Shown here: positions 1 through 5,420 of the stretch, piece by piece
How positions within the stretch are numbered: position 1 is the stretch's first letter
How the letters are laid out: every line of letters starts with the position of its first letter
Origin: JACJWR01 sp964547485
Lineage (GTDB): Bacteria; Actinomycetota; Actinomycetes; S36-B12; UBA10799
Assembly (NCBI GenBank): GCA_964547485.1
Contig: CAZJNU010000073.1
Location: 1-13,038, forward strand
Direction: 5' to 3'
Length of the DNA stretch: 13,038 bases
Notes under the pieces: generated by a model
The model's database searches: none
What the model saw: the letters and a program-made list of their open reading frames with translations, nothing else
What the model was told of the DNA's origin: nothing
Program-made: the position numbers and the translations under genes

Positions 1-1392
1 TCAGGCCCGAGCGAGGTCCACGAACCTGCTGTAGTGACCCTGGAACGCGACCGGGATTGTGCTGGTCGGACCGTTGCGGTGCTTGGCGATCATGAAGTCC
101 GCCTCGCCTGCCCGGGGGGATTCCCGCTCATAGGCGTCCTCGCGATGCAGCAGCATGACGATGTCCGCGTCCTGCTCAATCGAGCCTGACTCGCGCAGAT
201 CGGAGATCATCGGACGCTTGTCCTGGCGCTGTTCGGGTCCGCGGTTGAGCTGACTGATCGCGACGACCGGCACCTCCAACTCCTTGGCGAGCAACTTCAT
301 CGACCTCGAAAACTCGCTCACCTCCTGCTGCCGGCTCTCCACCTTGCGCCCGCTGCTCATCAACTGCATGTAGTCGATGATCACCAGTCGCAGATCCTGC
401 CGTTGCTTGAGCCGGCGGCACTTCGCCCGAATTTCCATCATGGTCAAGTTCGGTGAGTCATCGATGAACAGCGGGGCCTCCGATACCCGGCTCATGTGTT
501 TGGCCATCTTCTGCCAATCGGCCTCCGACATCTGGCCCGACCGCATGTGGTTCAGCGGGATCTGCGCTTCAGCGCTGAGCAGCCGCATGACAATCTCGTT
601 GCGGGCCATCTCCAGCGAGAAAATCGCGCTGGTGAGACCGTGCCGGATGCTCGCGGAGCGGGCGAAATCCAGCCCGACGGTCGACTTACCCATCGCGGGA
701 CGCGCTGCGACGACGATCATCTGGCCCGGGTGGAGGCCATTGGTCAGCGTGTCCAGATCGGTGAAGCCAGTCGGGACGCCGACCATCTCGCCACCGCGGT
801 TGGCGATCGCTTCGATTTCGTCGAGCGCGGCCGGCATCAACTCCGACAACGGCTGGTAGTCCTCGGCGGTCCGATCAGAGGTGACGTCGTATACCTCGGC
901 CTGGGCCCGGTCGACGATGGCGTCGACCTCGCCTTCCGCGGCGTAACCGAGCTGGGCGATTCTGGTGCCGGCCTCCACCAACCGGCGCAGGATCGCCTTC
1001 TCCCGCACGATGTCCGCGTAGTAGCCAGCATTGGCCGCGGTCGGCACACTCGCCACCAACGTGTGCAGGTAGCCCGGCCCGCCGATCCGGTTCAGATCAC
1101 CGTTGCGCGCCAACGCCGCCGCGACCGTGACCGCATCGGCCGGTTCTCCTCGGCCATACAGGTCGAGCGCTGTGCCGAACACCAACTGGTGTGCAGGCCG
1201 ATAGAAGTCGGCCTCTCGGATGCGCTCCACGACATCGGCGATCGCGTCTTTGCTGAGCAGCATGCCTCCCAGCACCGACTGCTCGGCCACCACGTCAGAC
1301 GGGGGTACCCGATCCAGCCCCGGCGAGTGGGATCCACCGCCATGGTCATTGCCGGGTCCACTGACCGAGGCCGACATATCAATGACGCTCAA
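1..1392 (-). CDS. dnaB: Replicative DNA helicase DnaB
   Basis: Hexameric 5'-3' helicase that unwinds DNA at the replication fork and contacts DnaG primase through its N-terminal domain. Using a TTG start at 1392 the protein has 463 residues, normal for intein-free DnaB. Seen in it: an N-terminal domain opening with AEQSVLGGMLLS (about 36-47), Walker A ARPAMGKST (230-238), Walker B LVIIDYMQL (336-344), the SQLNR motif (380-384) and a C-terminal KHRNGPT arginine-finger region (437-443). The Walker A and SQLNR regions, where actinobacterial dnaB genes may carry inteins, are uninterrupted. Start choice: the TTG is preceded by GGGAG at a 5-nt spacing, whereas the ATG at 1377 (458 aa) has no good ribosome site. 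A longer frame back to 1506 adds a tail unlike the family and overlaps DnaA-box-like sites. Separated from rplI by 429 bp and a terminator, so probably transcribed from its own promoter. Confidence 0.96.
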   Translation of the reverse strand: MSVIDMSASVSGPGNDHGGGSHSPGLDRVPPSDVVAEQSVLGGMLLSKDAIADVVERIREADFYRPAHQLVFGTALDLYGRGEPADAVTVAAALARNGDLNRIGGPGYLHTLVASVPTAANAGYYADIVREKAILRRLVEAGTRIAQLGYAAEGEVDAIVDRAQAEVYDVTSDRTAEDYQPLSELMPAALDEIEAIANRGGEMVGVPTGFTDLDTLTNGLHPGQMIVVAARPAMGKSTVGLDFARSASIRHGLTSAIFSLEMARNEIVMRLLSAEAQIPLNHMRSGQMSEADWQKMAKHMSRVSEAPLFIDDSPNLTMMEIRAKCRRLKQRQDLRLVIIDYMQLMSSGRKVESRQQEVSEFSRSMKLLAKELEVPVVAISQLNRGPEQRQDKRPMISDLRESGSIEQDADIVMLLHREDAYERESPRAGEADFMIAKHRNGPTSTIPVAFQGHYSRFVDLARA

Positions 1393-1497
1393 GAGGTCTC
1401 CCGGGAGCTGAAGGGGTGGTGTCAATCCATGTGTAGTGCCAACCACCGACAACCAGTGAGATCGCCAGCCCGCCTGCTCACATCGTGAGACGTCGGC

Positions 1498-1571
1498 GGT
1501 GGACAAGCATGTGGATAACTATCTCGTGCCCGCCTAGGTTGTGAACGGCCGTTGCGCGAAGGTGTGGATAA
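1498..1571 (-). promoter_or_regulatory. Cluster of DnaA-box-like sites upstream of dnaB
   Basis: Read on the minus strand, two sites match the 9-mer TTATCCACA exactly (1510-1518 and 1563-1571). A third, TTGTCCACC at 1498-1506, differs by one base from TTGTCCACA, the form usual in high-GC actinomycetes. All three share one orientation. The two perfect boxes start 53 bp apart, close to five helical turns. A weaker site, TGTTCCACA with two mismatches to TTATCCACA, lies in the opposite orientation at 1626-1634. DnaA binding to such boxes is established knowledge; that DnaA controls dnaB here is inference. No dnaA or dnaN gene is in the window, so this is more likely a promoter or titration site than oriC itself. 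Confidence 0.6.
1516..1545 (-). promoter_or_regulatory. Candidate dnaB promoter
   Basis: On the minus strand TTCACA (1540-1545) could serve as -35 and TAGTTA (1516-1521) as -10, with an 18-bp spacer; GATAGT (1518-1523) with 16 bp is an alternative. The -10 overlaps the perfect DnaA box at 1510-1518, so DnaA bound there would be expected to affect initiation. The match is only moderate and the resulting leader would be about 115 nt. Confidence 0.3.
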
Positions 1572-1640
1572 CCTGTGTGGCGACCCGACTCACATCCAGC
1601 ACTTCATGGGTCTGACCAGGCACTATGTTCCACACAGGCT

Positions 1641-1675
1641 GTTGATCGAAATCAACTCATGGGCGTGGCGCGCCA
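1641..1675. repeat. Two short palindromes in the rplI-dnaB intergenic region
   Basis: GTTGAT(cgaa)ATCAAC at 1641-1656 is a perfect 6-bp inverted repeat. TGGCGCGCCA at 1666-1675 is a perfect 10-bp palindrome. Both lie in the gene-free stretch 1393-1821, between the rplI terminator and the DnaA boxes. They could be operators, but nothing in the sequence names a regulator. Confidence 0.35.
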
Positions 1676-1731
1676 TCCCCAAGAGACCCTTAAGAACTCT
1701 CACTCTGTGAACTTTCTGGTACCCACAAAGA

Positions 1732-1770
1732 CAAGAGGGTGTACCGGCCGATGGCCGATACACCCTCTTG
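1732..1770 (-). terminator. Hairpin terminator after rplI
   Basis: CAAGAGGGTGTA (1732-1743) pairs perfectly with TACACCCTCTTG (1759-1770). Inside, after one mismatch, CGGCC and GGCCG pair around a 3-nt loop, giving 12 plus 5 bp. On the minus strand it lies about 50 nt past the rplI stop and is followed by TCTTTGT, a partial T-tract. It probably ends the rpsF-ssb-rpsR-rplI transcript and insulates dnaB. Confidence 0.85.
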
Positions 1771-1821
1771 AGGCGGTACTTCGTACTGCGGTACTCCTTA
1801 CTGCCCTACTCCGTGCCAGCG

Positions 1822-2268
1822 TCAGCCGGCGACAACCACAACGGTGAAGGCGGCTGTCACCTCCGGGTGCAGTCTCGCCTCCACCTTCAGCGGACCGACG
1901 GTCTTCACATGTGCCGCCATGGACAGGTTCCGCTTGTCCAGCAGCGGACCGCCTGCCTTGCGGACCGCCGCGGCAACGTCACCTGAGGTCACCGAGCCGA
2001 ACAGTCGGCCACCGTCACCGGCGTGGGCGCCGAGCTGCACGTCCAGGGACTCCAGTGCGGCCTTGATCTCCAGCGCGTGGTCCTTGTCCCGGACCTCCCG
2101 GGCAACCCTGGTGCGGCGGATCTGATCAATCTGCTTCTCCGCCCCCTTGGTCCAACCGATGGCCATTCCGTTTGGCACGAGGAAGTTGCGGCCGTAGCCG
2201 TCCTTGACCTCAACCACGTCGCCGGACTCTCCGAGTCCGGTCACATCCTGCGTCAGAATCAGTTTCAT
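1822..2268 (-). CDS. rplI: 50S ribosomal protein L9
   Basis: Large-subunit protein that binds 23S rRNA near the L1 stalk and helps maintain reading frame and ribosome spacing. The 148 residues match the family's usual length. The N-terminal domain opens with MKLILTQDVTGLGESG and carries the family signature VKDGYGRNFLVPNGMA at about 21-36. A charged central helix (about 42-75) joins it to a C-terminal domain ending in TAAFTVVVVAG. The ATG start lies 8 nt after the rpsR stop, and its ribosome site (AGGTAGGG) overlaps that stop codon, so translation is probably coupled to rpsR. Confidence 0.97.
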   Translation of the reverse strand: MKLILTQDVTGLGESGDVVEVKDGYGRNFLVPNGMAIGWTKGAEKQIDQIRRTRVAREVRDKDHALEIKAALESLDVQLGAHAGDGGRLFGSVTSGDVAAAVRKAGGPLLDKRNLSMAAHVKTVGPLKVEARLHPEVTAAFTVVVVAG

Positions 2269-2276
2269 CGCGGGCC

Positions 2277-2522
2277 CTACCTGCCAGCCGAGGTGTAGGG
2301 CAGAAGTGCGACCTCGCGGGCATTCTTGATCGCCATTGCGACGTCGCGCTGATGCTGCGTGCAGTTGCCGGTGACTCGGCGGGCGCGGATCTTGCCGCGG
2401 TCGGAGATGAACTTGCGCAGCAGGTTGGTGTCCTTGTAGTCAACGGTGTCGATCTGCTCGCGGCAGAAGGCGCACACCTTCTTCTTCATCTTGCGCACTG
2501 GCGCTTTGGGTTGGGGAGCCAT
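2277..2522 (-). CDS. rpsR: 30S ribosomal protein S18, zinc-ribbon (C+) form
   Basis: Small-subunit protein that pairs with S6 on the platform of the 30S subunit. The 81 residues hold the S18 core YKDTNLLRKFISDRGKIRAR and the RVTGNCTQHQRD segment. CAFC at about 17-20 plus NCTQH further on give three cysteines and a histidine placed as in zinc-binding C+ S18 proteins. Actinomycetes often hold a second, cysteine-free S18 under Zur control; that paralogue is not in this window. The ATG at 2522 was chosen because AAAGGA stands 10 nt upstream. A GTG at 2552 would add ten residues but has no ribosome site. Lies between ssb and rplI in the usual order. Confidence 0.96.
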   Translation of the reverse strand: MAPQPKAPVRKMKKKVCAFCREQIDTVDYKDTNLLRKFISDRGKIRARRVTGNCTQHQRDVAMAIKNAREVALLPYTSAGR

Positions 2523-2563
2523 CTGGTCTTCATCCTTTGCCGCCGTTGTCACGGCGTCGTCTG

Positions 2564-2578
2564 CTTGTCATCGACAAG
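2564..2578. repeat. Small inverted repeat between ssb and rpsR
   Basis: CTTGTC(atc)GACAAG is a perfect 6-bp inverted repeat with a 3-nt loop, about 40 nt upstream of the rpsR start. It lies in the 56-bp stretch between the assembly gap and rpsR. That stretch shows no acidic SSB tail, so it is probably the ssb-rpsR intergenic region. The role is unknown; an RNA hairpin or processing site is possible. Confidence 0.35.
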
Positions 2579-2608
2579 GCTGTCGGTTGGTGAGTCTGGT
2601 AGTCGGGC

Positions 2609-2708
2609 NNNNNNNNNNNNNNNNNNNNNNNNNNNNNNNNNNNNNNNNNNNNNNNNNNNNNNNNNNNNNNNNNNNNNNNNNNNNNNNNNNNNNNNNNNNN
2701 NNNNNNNN
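2609..2708. other. Assembly gap inside ssb (100 N)
   Basis: A run of exactly 100 N, a common placeholder for a gap of unknown size. It interrupts ssb after about 76 codons and hides the rest of its OB fold, its glycine-rich linker, its acidic tip and its stop codon. Confidence 0.95.
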
Positions 2709-2938
2709 ACCCGGGTGCCCTTCGTCAGCGACTCCGCCACGTTCTCGGCGTACTGCCGCCAGACGCTGCAGGACATGAACAGCGTTTCGCCGTCCTTCCA
2801 CTCGTTGGCCTGGCGGTCGAACGTGCGCGGCGTGGATGCCACGCGGAAATTCGCCACCGCAACGCCGCTCCCCGTGAACCTGAGTTCCGGGTCGTCGACG
2901 AGGTTGCCCACAAGGGTGATGATCGTGTCACCGGCCAT
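2709..2938 (-). CDS. ssb: Single-stranded DNA-binding protein, 5' part before assembly gap
   Basis: Tetrameric protein that coats single-stranded DNA during replication, repair and recombination. About 76 N-terminal residues are visible: the OB-fold start MAGDTIITLVGNLVDDPELRF, then VAVANFRVASTPR and SCSVWRQYAENVAESLTKGTR, all typical of actinobacterial SSB. Family members usually have about 160-190 residues and end in an acidic DDxPF-like tip that recruits partner proteins. That part is lost in the gap. The sequence beyond the gap (2553-2608) does not encode such a tip in the frame that appears continuous, so the true stop is inside the gap. AAAGG lies 9 nt before the ATG. Starts 48 bp after the rpsF stop in the standard rpsF-ssb-rpsR order. 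Confidence 0.95.
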
Positions 2939-2986
2939 TAGTCAAGCCTTTCAGTTCTCGCCCGGATCCCGGGACATCGAGTGGGG

Positions 2987-3274
2987 TCACTTGTCCTTGC
3001 GCATGACCTTGGTCCGCAGCACTGACTCATTCAGCGTCAGTTGCCGATCCAGCTCGGCGACGGCCGTCGGACTGGCCAGCACGTCGACGAAAGCGTAGAT
3101 ACCCTCGGACTTACGGTCAATGTCATACGCGAGCCGACGACGGCCCCAGATATCGATGTTCTCCACGGACCCACCATCTGACCGGATGACGTTCAGGAAC
3201 GTATCCAGGCTGGGGGCGACCGTTCGCTCCTCGAGCTCGGGATCAAGGATCACGACTACTTCATAGCGACGCAC
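2987..3274 (-). CDS. rpsF: 30S ribosomal protein S6
   Basis: Small-subunit protein that forms a heterodimer with S18 and binds the central domain of 16S rRNA. The 95 residues match the family length. MRRYEVVVILDPELEE opens the ferredoxin-like fold, and the central WGRRRLAYDI and SEGIYAFVD segments are characteristic. The start is a GTG preceded by an extremely strong Shine-Dalgarno, AAAGGAGGTG at 3283-3292, about 10 nt away. First gene of the minus-strand operon; its leader carries the fold described separately, suggesting feedback control by the S6:S18 pair. Divergent from nfo. Confidence 0.97.
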   Translation of the reverse strand: MRRYEVVVILDPELEERTVAPSLDTFLNVIRSDGGSVENIDIWGRRRLAYDIDRKSEGIYAFVDVLASPTAVAELDRQLTLNESVLRTKVMRKDK

Positions 3275-3275
3275 A

Positions 3276-3360
3276 GTCGAACCACCTCCTTTGGACTCAA
3301 TCGGCCGCGGACGTTCCGCGGCAGGAGGTCGACATGCCTATGCGGGCCCAACGGCCCGCA
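3276..3360 (-). promoter_or_regulatory. Structured rpsF leader, candidate S6:S18 autoregulatory element
   Basis: Read on the minus strand, GTCG-ACCTCCT (3323-3333) can pair with AGGAGGT-ggtt-CGAC (3276-3290). This gives 7 + 4 bp with a 4-nt bulge, and the rpsF Shine-Dalgarno lies in the stem. Enclosed is a hairpin GCCGCGG(aacgt)CCGCGGC (3304-3322), a 7-bp stem abutting the 5' arm. Just upstream is a second hairpin, TGCGGGCC(gttg)GGCCCGCA (3341-3360), an 8-bp stem. The GTG start follows the outer stem after one base. Leaders of rpsF in many bacteria bind the S6:S18 complex (established); that this particular fold does so is inference. Confidence 0.55.
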
Positions 3361-3450
3361 CTCCAGGAAGTGTACCTGTGCCCGCCTGCACCCGGCGCGG
3401 GCCCATCCACAGCGCATCGAGGGCAGCGCACCCAGCAAGCATTAGCCTGA
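3334..3450 (+). CDS. Possible 38-aa upstream ORF before nfo
   Basis: ATG at 3334 is preceded by AGGAGG at a 5-nt spacing. The frame runs 38 codons (MPMRAQRPALQEVYLCPPAP...) to a TGA four bases before the nfo start. It could be a leader peptide coupled to nfo. Against this, third-position G+C is about 65 percent, which looks low for this DNA. The AGGAGG is also fully explained as the complement of the anti-SD arm in the opposite-strand rpsF leader, and nfo has a good leaderless promoter inside the ORF's 3' end. I recognise no family. Confidence 0.2.
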   Translation: MPMRAQRPALQEVYLCPPAPGAGPSTAHRGQRTQQALA

Positions 3451-3454
3451 CGCC
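3443..3454 (+). promoter_or_regulatory. Candidate leaderless promoter (-10) for nfo
   Basis: TAGCCT at 3443-3448 fits the actinobacterial -10 form TAnnnT. It is followed by six bases and then the nfo ATG, so transcription could begin at the A of the start codon. No ribosome site precedes this ATG, which supports a leaderless transcript. No clear -35 is visible. Confidence 0.45.
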
Positions 3455-4285
3455 ATGACCGAAGCCCCCGCGTCCTCAGCCACCCTCGCGTTCTCATCTC
3501 CCGCAACAGCTGTCGGCGCGCACGTCGACCAGAGTGACCCGATCACGGCCGCAGCCGATCTCGGCGCCGACGCGGTGCAGATCTTCCTCGGCGATCCGCA
3601 GTCGTGGAAGGCCCCCGAGGTGCGCTTCCCGGGCGGCGCAGAAGCCCTGAAACAGGCCGCGGCCGATGCTGGCGTGCTGATCTATGTGCACGCGCCCTAC
3701 ATCATCAATGTCGCGTCGACCAACAATCGGATCCGAATACCGAGTCGGAAAGCGCTCGCCGCGCACGTCAAGGCAGCGGCCGAGATCGGGGCGGCCGGAC
3801 TGATCGTGCACGGTGGGCACGTCACCGCCGGGGAGGAATCCTCGGTCGGATTCGACAACTGGCGAAAGGCGTTTGCCAGCCTCGATCCGCTCTGCCCGGT
3901 CCTGATCGAGAACACCGCGGGCGGCAACCACGCCATGGCGAGGCGACCCGAGGCACTTGCCGGACTATTCAGTGCGCTCGAGGACTACGACGTCGGGTTC
4001 TGCCTGGATACCTGCCACGCCTGGGCCGGCGGCATGTCGCTGCCGGAGGCGGCCGCCCTCTGCCGGCAGATCACCGGTCGGATCGACTTGGTCCACGCAA
4101 ACGACTCCCGCGGCGGCTTCGACTCCGGCCAAGATCGGCACGCGAATTTCGGTGAGGGCAGCTGTGACCTGGCTGCGCTGCTCGACACCATCGCCCTCGC
4201 CGAGGCGCCAGCGGTGATCTGTGAGACGCCCGCCGACGGGGTCCGCGAGGACATGGCGGCGATCCGTGCCCGACTGTCCCAGTAG
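3455..4285 (+). CDS. nfo: Deoxyribonuclease IV / AP endonuclease family 2
   Basis: Zinc-dependent TIM-barrel endonuclease that incises DNA 5' to abasic sites in base excision repair. The 276 residues are normal for the family. All nine metal-ligand positions known from E. coli Nfo can be placed: H79 (VHAPY), H119 (IVHGGH), E152 (IENTAG), D185 and H188 (CLDTCH), H214 (VHANDS), D227 and H229 (DRH) and E257 (CETP). The second motif reads VHGGH rather than the usual HPGS, a mild divergence. The product should therefore be active. First gene of a compact plus-strand run, ending 10 bp before femX and divergent from rpsF. The family assignment is firm; the repair role follows from the family. Confidence 0.93.
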   Translation: MTEAPASSATLAFSSPATAVGAHVDQSDPITAAADLGADAVQIFLGDPQSWKAPEVRFPGGAEALKQAAADAGVLIYVHAPYIINVASTNNRIRIPSRKALAAHVKAAAEIGAAGLIVHGGHVTAGEESSVGFDNWRKAFASLDPLCPVLIENTAGGNHAMARRPEALAGLFSALEDYDVGFCLDTCHAWAGGMSLPEAAALCRQITGRIDLVHANDSRGGFDSGQDRHANFGEGSCDLAALLDTIALAEAPAVICETPADGVREDMAAIRARLSQ

Positions 4286-4295
4286 GGTTACGCAG

Positions 4296-5320
4296 ATGAG
4301 CCTGGACGTCCGCGAGATCACCCCCGCCGAACACCTGAGGTACGTCCAGGGTCGCGATTCGGTGTCATTCCTGCAGGTCCCATCCTGGGCGGCGGTGAAG
4401 GCCGAATGGGGGTCGCTCTCGATCGGCTGGTTCCGCGGTGACGAACTGGTCGGCGCGGGACTGGTGCTGCTGCGCAAGATCCCGCGGCTGCCCCGCTACT
4501 TGGCCTATCTGCCCGAAGGGCCAGATATCGACTGGTCCGGCGACCATTCGGCGGAGGCTCTCGAAGAGTGGCTGCAGCCGATGCTCGCACTGTTGAAGTC
4601 GCGCGGGGTCTTCTCGGTGAAGATGGGCCCGAGCGTGCCAGTACGCCGCTGGCAGGCCGCCACCATCAAAGACGCCATCGCCACCGGCAACTCAACTCGG
4701 CTACGCGAGATCACCCCTGATTGGCAGGATGGTGGAGCCCTGGCGACGATCGAGAGTCTGAAGCTGCTCGGCTGGACCCAGCGGCCCGACACCGGTGCCG
4801 GATTCGGCGACGTGCAACCCCGCTACGTCTTCCAAATCCCGCTCGCCGGTCGCTCCGAGGAAGACCTGCTCCGCGGCTTCAACCAACTCTGGCGACGCAA
4901 CATCAAGAAGGCCGACAAGGCAGGGGTGCAGGTCCGGCGCGGTGGCCGGGAGGCGATCGCGGACTTCTACCCGGTCTACCTGGAAACGGCCGAGCGGGAC
5001 GGCTTCCTGCCGAGGCCGCAGTCCTACTTCGAGCGGATGTGGGACGCCATGGCCGCGGAGGATCCGAACCGGATCGCCGTCTACCTGGCCGAGTACCAGG
5101 GCCAGGTGTTGGCGGCCACCACCCTGGTGTCAGTCGGCGACCACACCTGGTACTCCTACGGCGCGTCGGCGAACACCGGCCGGGAGGTCCGCCCGAGCAA
5201 CGCCGTCCAGTGGCAGATGATCCGCGACTCGCTCGCCGCCGACGCGGCCGTCTACGACCTGCGTGGGATCAGTGACACGCTGGACCCGGACGACCCGCTG
5301 TTCGGCCTGATCCAATTCAA
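4296..5320 (+). CDS. femX: FemX/FemAB-type peptidoglycan branching aminoacyltransferase, 3' end lost in gap
   Basis: Enzymes of this family use aminoacyl-tRNA to add the first amino acid of the peptide cross-bridge to lipid II at the cytoplasmic face. 341 residues are visible, probably lacking about 30. They show the twin acetyltransferase-like fold hallmarks: FLQVPSWAAVKAEWG near 25-39, GAGLVLLRKIPRLPRYLAYLPEGP, then RYVFQIPL with GFNQLWRRNIKKADKAGV, then a late YSYGASANTGREVRPSNAVQW segment and VYDLRGISDTLDPDDPLFGLIQF. ATG at 4296 is preceded by AGGG at 8 nt; the frame opens upstream at 4221 but that part overlaps nfo in another frame. A glycyltransferase role fits actinomycetes with one glycine on LL-diaminopimelate, but the amino acid added cannot be read from sequence. 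Confidence 0.88.
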
Positions 5321-5420
5321 NNNNNNNNNNNNNNNNNNNNNNNNNNNNNNNNNNNNNNNNNNNNNNNNNNNNNNNNNNNNNNNNNNNNNNNNNNNNNNNN
5401 NNNNNNNNNNNNNNNNNNNN
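5321..5420. other. Assembly gap at the femX/alr junction (100 N)
   Basis: Exactly 100 N. It hides the femX C-terminus and stop and the N-terminus of the Alr-like gene. From usual family lengths (about 30 residues lost from one and 20-30 from the other) the true missing length is probably somewhat more than 100 bp. The apparent unbroken frame 4221-6560 is an artefact of the N codons. Confidence 0.95.

Noticed and set aside
496..1488. 330-codon plus-strand open frame opposite dnaB, and several shorter ones nearby
   Set aside because: It is a GC-bias shadow of dnaB: low-complexity Arg/His/Val-rich translation, no domain, and the opposite strand encodes an unambiguous helicase.
1393..1506. N-terminal extension of dnaB to a start at 1506
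   Set aside because: The extra residues are unlike the family, and the extension overlaps a DnaA-box-like site. A better ribosome site precedes the TTG at 1392.
1498..1634. Chromosomal replication origin
   Set aside because: DnaA-box-like sites are present, but there is no dnaA or dnaN, no AT-rich unwinding element and too few boxes. A promoter or titration site is more economical.
1772..1798. GCGGTACT direct repeat and imperfect GTAC hairpin just after rplI
   Set aside because: Short and imperfect. The strong terminator immediately downstream explains transcript ending better.
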